Shown piece after piece: positions 1-5,249 of a stretch of DNA of 5,680 bases. The notes beneath the pieces were generated by a model. It did no database searches and was not told the DNA's origin. It was given only the letters and a program-made list of their open reading frames with translations. Within the stretch, counting starts at the first letter, position 1; each line of letters opens with the position of its first letter. The translations under genes were made by a program, and so were the position numbers. This DNA comes from Anaerolineae bacterium (GTDB lineage Bacteria > Chloroflexota > Anaerolineae > 4572-78 > NAK82). The stretch lies in the NCBI GenBank assembly GCA_025062175.1, contig JANXAX010000178.1, positions 1 to 5,680 of the forward strand, read 5' to 3'.

Positions 1-203
1 CCGGGCTGGTGGTGCCGCCGGACGATGTCGAAGTCTTGATCGCCGCTATTGAGCAGCTCCGTGATAGCGTCGTGCGCGATGCAATGGGGCGGGCAGGCCG
101 CGCACGTGTCGAGCAGAGCTTCACCCTCGACCGGATGATCCAAGGGGTAGAAGCGGTGTATCAAGATGCACTGCGGGAAGCTGCTGCCAGACAGCTCAGG
201 TGA
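1..203 (+). CDS. C-terminal end of a GT4-family (group 1) glycosyltransferase, 5' truncated
   Basis: The reading frame is open from the left edge (first full codon at 3) to the TGA at 201-203, so only about the last 66 residues are present. They begin GLVVPPDDVEVLIAAI and continue with a helical segment containing AMGRAGRARVEQSFTLDRM. This is the usual end of GT-B fold glycosyltransferases of the GT4 group: the 'G.lvpp.d...la.ai' turn after the nucleotide-sugar binding site, then the 'mg..gr..v...fsw..m' helix that crosses back to the N-terminal domain. The family moves a sugar from a nucleotide-sugar donor to a lipid, glycan or protein acceptor at the cytoplasmic face of the membrane. The donor-binding E-x7-E motif and the acceptor domain lie outside the window, so donor and acceptor cannot be inferred. 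The GTG at 9 is an internal valine codon, not a start. Family assignment is confident; specificity is unknown. Confidence 0.85.
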   Translation, partial: GLVVPPDDVEVLIAAIEQLRDSVVRDAMGRAGRARVEQSFTLDRMIQGVEAVYQDALREAAARQLR

Positions 204-204
204 G

Positions 205-233
205 TTGTATCCTCCTTCTTAGCGTGCTAGAAT
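205..233 (+). promoter_or_regulatory. Candidate sigma70-type promoter for the TPR gene
   Basis: TTGTAT at 205-210 and TAGAAT at 228-233 are separated by 17 bp, and TGC directly before the -10 gives an extended -10 element. The -10 matches TATAAT at five of six positions; the -35 matches only three of six. Transcription would start near 240, leaving a leader of about 60 nt before the ATG at 299. It begins just after the glycosyltransferase stop, which fits a new transcription unit. This is motif evidence only. Confidence 0.4.
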
Positions 234-283
234 ATCTAACAAGGGATACTATTCATCGTGCCATTTCGGATGTTCGGGCGGAA

Positions 284-288
284 AAAGG
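284..288 (+). promoter_or_regulatory. Ribosome binding site that decides the TPR gene start
   Basis: AAAGG at 284-288 lies 10 nt before the ATG at 299. The same frame is open back to a GTG at 200 that overlaps the glycosyltransferase stop as GTGA. That GTG has no Shine-Dalgarno sequence at normal spacing, and the extra 33 residues do not resemble the rest of the protein. The ATG at 299 also places a positively charged stretch directly before the membrane segment. Confidence 0.5.
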
Positions 289-298
289 TCCTCATACG

Positions 299-1966
299 AT
301 GTATCTGGGTCCCAGGCCGCGTCGCCGCACACCCCGGTTGACCATTCTCCTGCTGCTCTCAATTCTGGCTGCGACGCTCGTGGTCCATTATATCGCCACC
401 TACCGGCCCCACTGGGCGAATCCTTTCGAGCCGACACCCACCCCTACCTGGCCGGCTTCCTATTACTTAGCTGCCGGAGAGGGTTATTACGGCGAGGGGC
501 AGCTGGACGAGGCGATTGCCGCCTATCAGCGCGCTGCTGCCATGCTGCCGGAGGAGCCCGCCGTGCACATACGCCTGGCGCAGTTGCTCATCTTGCGCGA
601 GCGCAGCGCCGAAGCCCTCGCCGCAGCGCGGAGGGCGGTGTTGCTGTCGCCGCGTAACGCCCAGGCAGTCGCCATCTTCTGTCGCGCCCTGGATTGGGAA
701 GGACTCTACGCTGAAGCGTTGGACGCCTGTGAATGTGCCGTGGAGCTAGATGAGCGCTACGCGGAGGCATATGCCTACCTCTCTGAGGTATACGCCGACC
801 TGGGGAATTGGACTGCTGCGCGCAACTATGCCCAGCAGGCGGTCGAGCGGAATTATCAAAGTCTGGATGCCCATCGCAATCAAGGTTATGCCTATGAGCT
901 CCAGGGACGCTACAGCAAAGCGGTGGAAGCGTATGAGAATGCTCTGCGCCTGCATCCCCGCCTCGTGCCCTTGTATCTCAGCGCGGCACGCAACTATCGT
1001 GCGGTGGGCAGATATAAGGAGGCGATAGATCGTCTCGAGCGTGCCATCCGCATCGAGCCGAACAATTCCAAACCGTACGATCAGCTGGGTTGGACTTACT
1101 ATCTTAAAGGTGATGTCAACCGCGCAGTCCAGTACCTGGAACAAGCGACCGAGATCAATCCGGAGGATGCGCAGGCGTGGGGACATCTCGGGCTGGTACA
1201 TTACGTTACTCAACATTATGAAGACGCCATTCCGGCACTTCAAAGGGCCATCCAGCTCTTCCAGCGTGAATACCTCACCCGCGCACGCCGGCTGAGCATC
1301 TGGACGCAGGACACCCACTACGATCCGCCGCGCCCGGTCGAGGTCATGCGCGGTGAATTCGAGCCGCTCTATCGCACAGGTGTGACTGCCCTCACCGCTC
1401 AATTGCACCCACTGTCTACCGAGCGAAAGGCCATCCTGCGCTCTGGCGAGACCTGCGGCGATGTGTTGGCCGCCCGATTAGGGCAGTCTATGCCGATCAA
1501 CCAGACAGTGCTTTCCGATGCCACGCCTTCGCCCCCGCCTGGTAGCGAGACACCCGAGCCCGCCAACCCTCTCCTGGGCAGCAAGGGTGAGGCCACCTTA
1601 CACTTGCAGGATGGACGTTTACAGGTGATGCTCCACGCTCTTCCGCCCGCGCCGGCACAGCCGTACAAAGTGCAATTGTTGATGTGGCCGGGCAAGACGC
1701 TGGACGTGGGCGAATTGCAGCCGGATGCGTCGGGCAACGCCGCACTCGTTTTCAATTTCCAGGACGTATACCCTGCTCCGGTGGAGTATTACTACACCTT
1801 GGGATTCTCTTACGTCCACCTGGACCAGTGCAGCAAAGGTGTTCCCTGGCTGGAGATTTCTCTGAAAATCGATTCCACCGCTACCAACCCGGCGTGGCAG
1901 GGCCTGGCGGAATGTGCGGAGAAAGGTGCTGCCGGATCGTCCACCTCGTCTGCAGGCACGCCATGA
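299..1966 (+). CDS. Membrane-anchored protein with eight TPRs and a C-terminal beta-rich domain
   Basis: The predicted protein is 555 residues with the ATG at 299. Residues 1-13 are basic (MYLGPRPRRRTPR). Residues about 14-33 (LTILLLLSILAATLVVHYIA) form one hydrophobic segment with no clear signal-peptidase site, so it looks like an N-terminal signal anchor with the rest outside the membrane. A short T/P-rich linker leads into eight tandem TPRs at about 53-324, each exactly 34 residues, with typical positions such as YAELGxxxxAxxxYxxAlxlxP-like patterns (for example GYAYELQGRYSKAVEAYENA). A further linker rich in S, T and P at about 407-424 precedes a beta-rich domain at about 431-524 (GEATLHLQDGRLQVMLHALP; YKVQLLMWPG), faintly like the extracytoplasmic C-terminal domain of RskA-type anti-sigma factors. 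TPR superhelices bind other proteins; no catalytic motif is visible. It lies 123 bp upstream of a secreted FG-GAP protein and may share a transcript with it. The partner and exact role are unknown. Confidence 0.88.
   Translation: MYLGPRPRRRTPRLTILLLLSILAATLVVHYIATYRPHWANPFEPTPTPTWPASYYLAAGEGYYGEGQLDEAIAAYQRAAAMLPEEPAVHIRLAQLLILRERSAEALAAARRAVLLSPRNAQAVAIFCRALDWEGLYAEALDACECAVELDERYAEAYAYLSEVYADLGNWTAARNYAQQAVERNYQSLDAHRNQGYAYELQGRYSKAVEAYENALRLHPRLVPLYLSAARNYRAVGRYKEAIDRLERAIRIEPNNSKPYDQLGWTYYLKGDVNRAVQYLEQATEINPEDAQAWGHLGLVHYVTQHYEDAIPALQRAIQLFQREYLTRARRLSIWTQDTHYDPPRPVEVMRGEFEPLYRTGVTALTAQLHPLSTERKAILRSGETCGDVLAARLGQSMPINQTVLSDATPSPPPGSETPEPANPLLGSKGEATLHLQDGRLQVMLHALPPAPAQPYKVQLLMWPGKTLDVGELQPDASGNAALVFNFQDVYPAPVEYYYTLGFSYVHLDQCSKGVPWLEISLKIDSTATNPAWQGLAECAEKGAAGSSTSSAGTP
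455..1270 (+). repeat. Eight contiguous TPR units (8 x 34 codons) within the TPR gene
   Basis: Aligned by eye, the repeats start at 455, 557, 659, 761, 863, 965, 1067 and 1169, each 102 bp with no insertion between units. Conserved positions are the small or aromatic residue at 8, G or A in the first turn, Y or F near position 11, A at 20, and P at or near 32 in most units (LPEE, LSPR, LHPR, IEPN, INPE). Units 5 to 7 are closest to consensus; units 3, 4 and 8 lack the final proline. The repetition is clear in the protein but not as identical DNA, so the duplications are old. Confidence 0.85.
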
Positions 1967-1987
1967 CGGATCGAGCAACAAGGTCAA

Positions 1988-2001
1988 GAAATGCACATTT
2001 C
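1988..2001. promoter_or_regulatory. Short dyad GAAATG-CA-CATTTC between the TPR and FG-GAP genes
   Basis: Perfect 6-bp inverted arms flank a 2-bp centre in the 123-bp gap between the TPR stop and the FG-GAP start. The size suits a small operator, but I see no convincing -35/-10 pair beside it, and a dyad of this length can arise by chance. No T-run follows, so it is not an intrinsic terminator. Confidence 0.15.
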
Positions 2002-2074
2002 ATCATTGAGGGCAAGGCGGGATTTAATCCGAGCCGTGCGCCAACAGTTGCGGTTCGGATGGTGTGGCAAGAAT

Positions 2075-2079
2075 AGGAG
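2075..2079 (+). promoter_or_regulatory. Ribosome binding site that decides the FG-GAP gene start
   Basis: AGGAG at 2075-2079 is 10 nt before the ATG at 2090. It is only 1 nt before the in-frame ATG at 2081, which is too close. The upstream ATG at 1991 lacks a Shine-Dalgarno sequence and would add a basic stretch (MHISSLRARRDLIRAVRQQL) ahead of the signal peptide, so 2090 is preferred. Confidence 0.6.
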
Positions 2080-2089
2080 TATGGTAGCA

Positions 2090-3517
2090 ATGGGTATAGC
2101 ACGCACAATGATTTTGTGGGCGTTGTTGGCATTGGCGGGTGGGCTGCTGATAGCGCTCTATCTCCCCGGCAGCGGCGCCTCGGCACAGGCGCCCGGGGCC
2201 GTGAGCGGCCAAGCGATCGTGCCACTGCAGAAGCTGGAAGAACCCATCCCACAAGCCCAGGCTAAGTTCGGTTGGTCGCTGGCACTGGACGGTGATTATC
2301 TGGTAGTCGGGGCACCGCACTATACGGCCACTTGCACGCCTGATGTGCCATCGGGCAGTGCCTACATCTTCAGGCGCGTCCCTGGTTCCACCATCTGGAC
2401 AAGTGTCAAACGCCTCTCTGCTGGTGATGATCAACCGTGCGATTGGTTTGGCTATGCAGTGGCTATCGATGGTGACACGGTTGTCGTCGGTGCACCCCGA
2501 TCTGACTTAAGCGATCGGCAGGATGCTGGCGCCGTGTACGTGTTTAGGCGCGACAAGGGTGGTTCAAACAACTGGGGCCAGGCGACCAAGCTGACCGCTA
2601 CTCAACCTTATACTGCGGATAGATTCGGGACAGCAGTGACGATAGCGGGTGACGTTATTGCTGTAGGAGCGCCACGTGCCAATGTAGGTTCTCGGCTTGA
2701 TGCAGGGCTAGTTTACATATTTTACCGTGACCTCATCAATCCTGACCAGTGGGCCCAGGGCAAAGTGATCTCCGTTTCGACTTCTGATCGCGCTGCCTAC
2801 GATAGATTTGGGAGCTCACTCGCACTTAATAACGAGACATTGGTAGTTGGGGCACCCCAGCCGGGTTATGTGCATCCTAAAGATCCCAACCAGAATGTGC
2901 GACCTAAAACCGGGGTAGCTTATGTTTTCGAACGTAATCAACCTGGAGAAAATCAATGGGGGCAGATGCAAAAACTGGTGGCGCCTGACGGCATTGAGAA
3001 TGACCAATTTGGCGCATGTATCCATATAGCGGGAGATACAATTGCAGTTGGCGCACATCAGCCGGGTAGCAGTAGTTGGAGTATTCCACCCGGCCCAGGG
3101 GCTGCCTACGTCTTCGAGCGCAATCTGGGCGGGGACGACCAATGGGAACAACGAGCGAAGCTGAGCGCTGCTGGGGGTGCCCCAGGCGATCATTTTGGCT
3201 TCGCCAACTATGTATTGGGAGACACCATATTCGTTGGCGCCTATCTGGTCGACGAGGGTGGAAAGGTTGATCAGGGCGCCGCTTATGTCTTCGAACGCAA
3301 TGCCGGTGGCAACAGCGCATGGGGGCAGACGGCGCAGCTGCGCGCCCATGATGGCAAGGCTGAGGATGGATTCGGCTTTGCGGTAGCAGCCCAAGGAAAC
3401 GCGTTACTGGTAGGCGCACCTTACGTCAATCGTTCTGCCAGTATCCCCAATACAGGCGCCGTCTATGTGTTCATCACCGATGGCCACGCCGTCCACCTGC
3501 CGGTGATCAGCCGCTAG
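2090..3517 (+). CDS. Secreted seven-repeat FG-GAP (integrin-alpha-like) beta-propeller protein
   Basis: The predicted product is 475 residues. The N-terminus is a signal peptide: MGIARTM, a hydrophobic core at about 7-27, then a possible cleavage region GASAQA at about 29-34. Seven FG-GAP motifs follow, with the FG pair at residues about 60, 120, 179, 240, 307, 369 and 428, each continuing to a VGAP-like strand (KFGWSLALDGDYLVVGAP; WFGYAVAIDGDTVVVGAP; later copies end VGAH and VGAY). Each unit also has a YVFERN-type strand and a following W-G/E-Q turn. Seven copies spaced about 60 residues apart match a closed seven-bladed propeller as in integrin alpha heads. The blade loops lack a clear DxDxDG calcium site. 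The last residues, HAVHLPVISR, form a short tail outside the propeller. Such proteins usually act outside the cell in adhesion or ligand binding; the ligand cannot be read from sequence. The gene follows the TPR gene in the same orientation and converges with the isomerase gene. Confidence 0.92.
   Translation: MGIARTMILWALLALAGGLLIALYLPGSGASAQAPGAVSGQAIVPLQKLEEPIPQAQAKFGWSLALDGDYLVVGAPHYTATCTPDVPSGSAYIFRRVPGSTIWTSVKRLSAGDDQPCDWFGYAVAIDGDTVVVGAPRSDLSDRQDAGAVYVFRRDKGGSNNWGQATKLTATQPYTADRFGTAVTIAGDVIAVGAPRANVGSRLDAGLVYIFYRDLINPDQWAQGKVISVSTSDRAAYDRFGSSLALNNETLVVGAPQPGYVHPKDPNQNVRPKTGVAYVFERNQPGENQWGQMQKLVAPDGIENDQFGACIHIAGDTIAVGAHQPGSSSWSIPPGPGAAYVFERNLGGDDQWEQRAKLSAAGGAPGDHFGFANYVLGDTIFVGAYLVDEGGKVDQGAAYVFERNAGGNSAWGQTAQLRAHDGKAEDGFGFAVAAQGNALLVGAPYVNRSASIPNTGAVYVFITDGHAVHLPVISR
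2264..3472 (+). repeat. Seven FG-GAP blade repeats within the FG-GAP gene
   Basis: FG codon pairs begin near 2267, 2447, 2624, 2807, 3008, 3194 and 3371, giving intervals of 59 to 67 codons. The longest interval follows blade 4, where a loop with PGYVHPKDPNQNVRPK is inserted. The second signature, A/V-Y-V/I-F, recurs in all seven units. Blades 4 to 6 share YVFERN followed by a G-rich turn and a Trp (NQWGQ, DQWEQ, SAWGQ), which suggests relatively recent duplication among them. Confidence 0.88.
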
Positions 3518-3553
3518 ACACCGTACCAATCTCAACGCAAAGCAGAGCGCTCC

Positions 3554-3610
3554 ACAAGGTGATCCGTCCTTGTAGGACGCTTCGTCGTCTCGCGGCGATA
3601 TTCCATCGCC
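3554..3610. terminator. Hairpins in the convergent spacer; possible bidirectional termination region
   Basis: The 100 bp between the FG-GAP stop (3517) and the isomerase stop (3618) hold three short stems. CGTCCT/AGGACG pairs across a TGT loop (3565-3579). ACAAGG/CCTTGT pairs across 8 nt (3554-3573) and excludes the first stem. GGCGAT/ATCGCC pairs across 5 nt (3594-3610). None is followed by a T-run on either strand, so these are not standard intrinsic terminators. Location between convergent genes is the main reason to suspect termination here. Confidence 0.25.
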
Positions 3611-3617
3611 ATAATGA

Positions 3618-5042
3618 TCACACGCTCTCGCAGGCGCGGTAGACTTCCCAGCCCAGATAATTCTCGAACGCTTCGTGCAGGATGTGAGCCACCTGAGAAG
3701 GGTTGATGGCGCAGTGGTGCTCGAAGCCGTTCTTACAGATATAGTGCAACAGCTCGCGCAGATTGGGCACCTCGGCGACAGCACGGCTGCCGAAGGTGTC
3801 CAACGGGTCGTCCGTAAGGCGACCTTCGCCCACATACGTGCGGATAATGCCACAGCGGTCATCGGTGGTCACGCGGGCATAGGTGAAGGGCGTGGGCTTC
3901 GCCCGACCGGAAATGGTGCCATAGGTGTGCTCCGTACCCAATGTGGTGGCCAGAATCTCGCCGTAGGCCATCTTCACCTCTTCGAAGAAGCTGCGCGCCC
4001 AGTTGCCGCAGTGGAACAGGACGCACTTGTCACGCTCCTGACCATAGTTGTTGTTCCAGTCCACTAGCGCGCTAGGCTTTCCGGAGGCCAGCTGCAGGGC
4101 ATACATCGAGAGCACGCCGGTGACGTCCACCTCACACGCTGCTGGAAGCAACTGCTCGCTCAACATGCTCAGCAGGGTACAGACGTTGATCCCATAGTTC
4201 TTCTGAATGGAAGTCCAGCACTGGAAGGCGATGGCATCCACCTCATGCTCTGCTATCCAGTCATCGAGCACCACACCCAGGCGGGCCATTTTGAGCAACG
4301 GTTCTTCGGGGATCCCACCGGTATCCACATACTCACGAATGGCGGCGAGCTTTGCCCGGACGCGCGCATCGTCATCGGCGAGCCTTTCGGCGGGACCAAA
4401 CAGCTCGGAAAGGTCGGCTGTGGAGACGCTGATACCATATGCCTGCAGCAATTTCTCACTGTAGCGCACCGTGTTGAACAGATTAGGGCGCGCGCCCACC
4501 GCTCCCAGGCGCGCCCGGCGCAGCCCTCGCACCACACGGCAGACACCGGCGAACCACTCCAGATCCGCCCGGAAGCTCGGGTGGGTCGGATGTACCGTGT
4601 GTTCCCGGGTGAGCGAGAAGGGGATGCCGTACTGATAGAGGTTGTTGCACACCGAGATCTTCCCACAGAAGGCGTCGCCGCGTTCTTCCACGCTCAGACG
4701 GCTTAGGTCGTCCGGATATGCCTGCACCAGAACTGGCACGTTCAGCTCGGAGAGCTGGATGGCGTCGGCGATGCCCTTCTCCGGGCCGAAGACGGGCAGG
4801 ATTACCAGGATGCCATCGATCCGGTCGCGGTGAGCGCGAAACAAGGCGGCACACTTCTTGGATTGCTCCCATGTCTCAACCGCGCCCATGGGAGTGTCCT
4901 GCTCGCCTAGGATCACCACCTCGATACCCAGCGCCTCCAGAAGAGAAAGGATCTCCTGACGGCTGCGTCGCACCGGTTCGGCGGGGAAAAAGTCGCGCGT
5001 GCCAATAATCACACCGAATGTGATTTTCTCTGGCGTAATCAT
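3618..5042 (-). CDS. L-fucose/L-arabinose isomerase family protein
   Basis: The predicted product is 474 residues with the ATG at 5042, chosen because GAGGAGG lies 8 nt upstream; an upstream in-frame ATG at 5162 would translate through the promoter. The family interconverts aldoses and ketoses (L-fucose to L-fuculose, L-arabinose to L-ribulose) in the cytoplasm using a divalent metal. Residues about 8-110 give an alternating beta/alpha domain (ITFGVIIGTRDFF; GILVILPVFGPEKGIADA). The active-site region is recognisable: ACEVDVTGVLSMYALQLASG with Glu304, then LVDWNNNY with Asp328, corresponding to the catalytic and metal-binding Glu and Asp of FucI. FHCGN is at 343-347, and GFEHHCAI near the C-terminus has His442/His443, one of which likely supplies the metal-binding His. 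It is shorter than classical FucI (about 590 residues), so it belongs to the compact FucI-like group whose substrates vary; D-arabinose or another sugar is possible. No kinase, aldolase or transporter gene is in view to fix the pathway. Confidence 0.88.
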   Translation of the reverse strand: MITPEKITFGVIIGTRDFFPAEPVRRSRQEILSLLEALGIEVVILGEQDTPMGAVETWEQSKKCAALFRAHRDRIDGILVILPVFGPEKGIADAIQLSELNVPVLVQAYPDDLSRLSVEERGDAFCGKISVCNNLYQYGIPFSLTREHTVHPTHPSFRADLEWFAGVCRVVRGLRRARLGAVGARPNLFNTVRYSEKLLQAYGISVSTADLSELFGPAERLADDDARVRAKLAAIREYVDTGGIPEEPLLKMARLGVVLDDWIAEHEVDAIAFQCWTSIQKNYGINVCTLLSMLSEQLLPAACEVDVTGVLSMYALQLASGKPSALVDWNNNYGQERDKCVLFHCGNWARSFFEEVKMAYGEILATTLGTEHTYGTISGRAKPTPFTYARVTTDDRCGIIRTYVGEGRLTDDPLDTFGSRAVAEVPNLRELLHYICKNGFEHHCAINPSQVAHILHEAFENYLGWEVYRACESV

Positions 5043-5050
5043 CGTCCGAT

Positions 5051-5057
5051 CCTCCTC
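5051..5057 (-). promoter_or_regulatory. Strong ribosome binding site of the isomerase gene
   Basis: The - strand reads GAGGAGG at 5057-5051, 8 nt before the ATG at 5042. It is the best Shine-Dalgarno sequence in the window and fixes the start of the isomerase. Confidence 0.85.
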
Positions 5058-5072
5058 GAAGGGTAAAAAGGA

Positions 5073-5081
5073 ATTATAACA
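5073..5081 (-). promoter_or_regulatory. Alternative extended -10 element (TGTTATAAT) of the isomerase gene
   Basis: A perfect TATAAT (5078-5073 on the - strand) is preceded by TGT, forming an extended -10. The hexamer 17 bp upstream (TCCGAA) is a poor -35. It could be a second promoter starting near 5066, or simply AT-rich leader of the TTGACA/GATAAT promoter. Confidence 0.35.
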
Positions 5082-5087
5082 GGGCGG

Positions 5088-5116
5088 ATTATCGCTTCGG
5101 AGACGAAGCATGTCAA
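5088..5116 (-). promoter_or_regulatory. Sigma70-type promoter of the isomerase gene (TTGACA-17-GATAAT)
   Basis: On the - strand a perfect TTGACA (5116-5111) is followed after 17 bp by GATAAT (5093-5088), a five-of-six match to the -10 consensus. Transcription would start near 5081, giving a leader of about 40 nt that contains the strong ribosome binding site. It lies between the arsM-like stop and the isomerase start, so the isomerase is likely its own transcription unit. Confidence 0.65.
5094..5109. promoter_or_regulatory. Operator-like inverted repeat filling the isomerase promoter spacer
   Basis: On the + strand GCTTCG-GAGA-CGAAGC is a perfect 6-bp inverted repeat with a 4-nt centre. It starts directly next to the -10 hexamer and stops 1 bp short of the -35, so a bound protein would block RNA polymerase. 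This suits a dimeric repressor controlling a sugar-use gene. It lacks the central CG of typical LacI-family operators, so the regulator family is open. Confidence 0.4.
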
Positions 5117-5249
5117 GCCGCGTAGGAAAAGAAAGTCCATACGGCATGATACCGTTGTTCATCCAACCGCATAATTCCTAAGCAAATCTCACTAAAGCGG
5201 TTCGGACAGGGAATGGACAATCCCCCGCGGTTTTCCAACCTGTCGGAGG
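5117..5249. other. Intergenic stretch between arsM-like stop and isomerase promoter
   Basis: No gene is supported here. Together with the promoter and leader the gap is 207 bp. GCGGTT occurs at 5197-5202 and 5227-5232 and inverted at 5165-5170. GACAGG (5205-5210) can pair with CCTGTC (5239-5244) across 28 nt, but no T-run follows on the - strand, so I do not call a terminator for the methyltransferase gene. Confidence 0.5.

Noticed and set aside
200..298. GTG start at 200 overlapping the glycosyltransferase stop (GTGA), suggesting translational coupling
   Set aside because: No Shine-Dalgarno sequence sits at usable distance, the 33 extra residues look unlike a protein N-terminus before a signal anchor, and a promoter-like pair lies in this stretch.
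746..1408. 220-residue open frame on the - strand inside the TPR gene
   Set aside because: It lies wholly opposite a well-supported repeat protein, has no family resemblance and no ribosome binding site that I can see; it is a shadow of the TPR coding pattern.
2050..2059. 10-mer GCGGTTCGGA shared with 5197-5206
   Set aside because: A shared 10-mer is expected by chance several times in a window of this size, and the flanks do not match.
2048..2074. Possible promoter TTGCGG with AAGAAT just before the FG-GAP start
   Set aside because: The spacer is only 15 bp, both hexamers are poor, and the transcript would start within or after the ribosome binding site.
2816..3394. Long - strand open frames (192 and 171 residues) opposite the FG-GAP gene
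   Set aside because: The + strand frame has seven clear FG-GAP repeats, while these antisense frames have no recognisable domain and an odd composition.
4245..4706. 153-residue + strand open frame opposite the isomerase gene
   Set aside because: The - strand frame has clear isomerase motifs and a strong start; the antisense frame has no recognisable features.
5043..5162. 40-residue N-terminal extension of the isomerase from the ATG at 5162
   Set aside because: It would translate through the TTGACA/GATAAT promoter and the GAGGAGG ribosome binding site, and the extension has no family similarity.
5205..5244. GACAGG/CCTGTC inverted repeat as a terminator for the arsM-like gene
   Set aside because: The loop is 28 nt and no T-run follows on the - strand.
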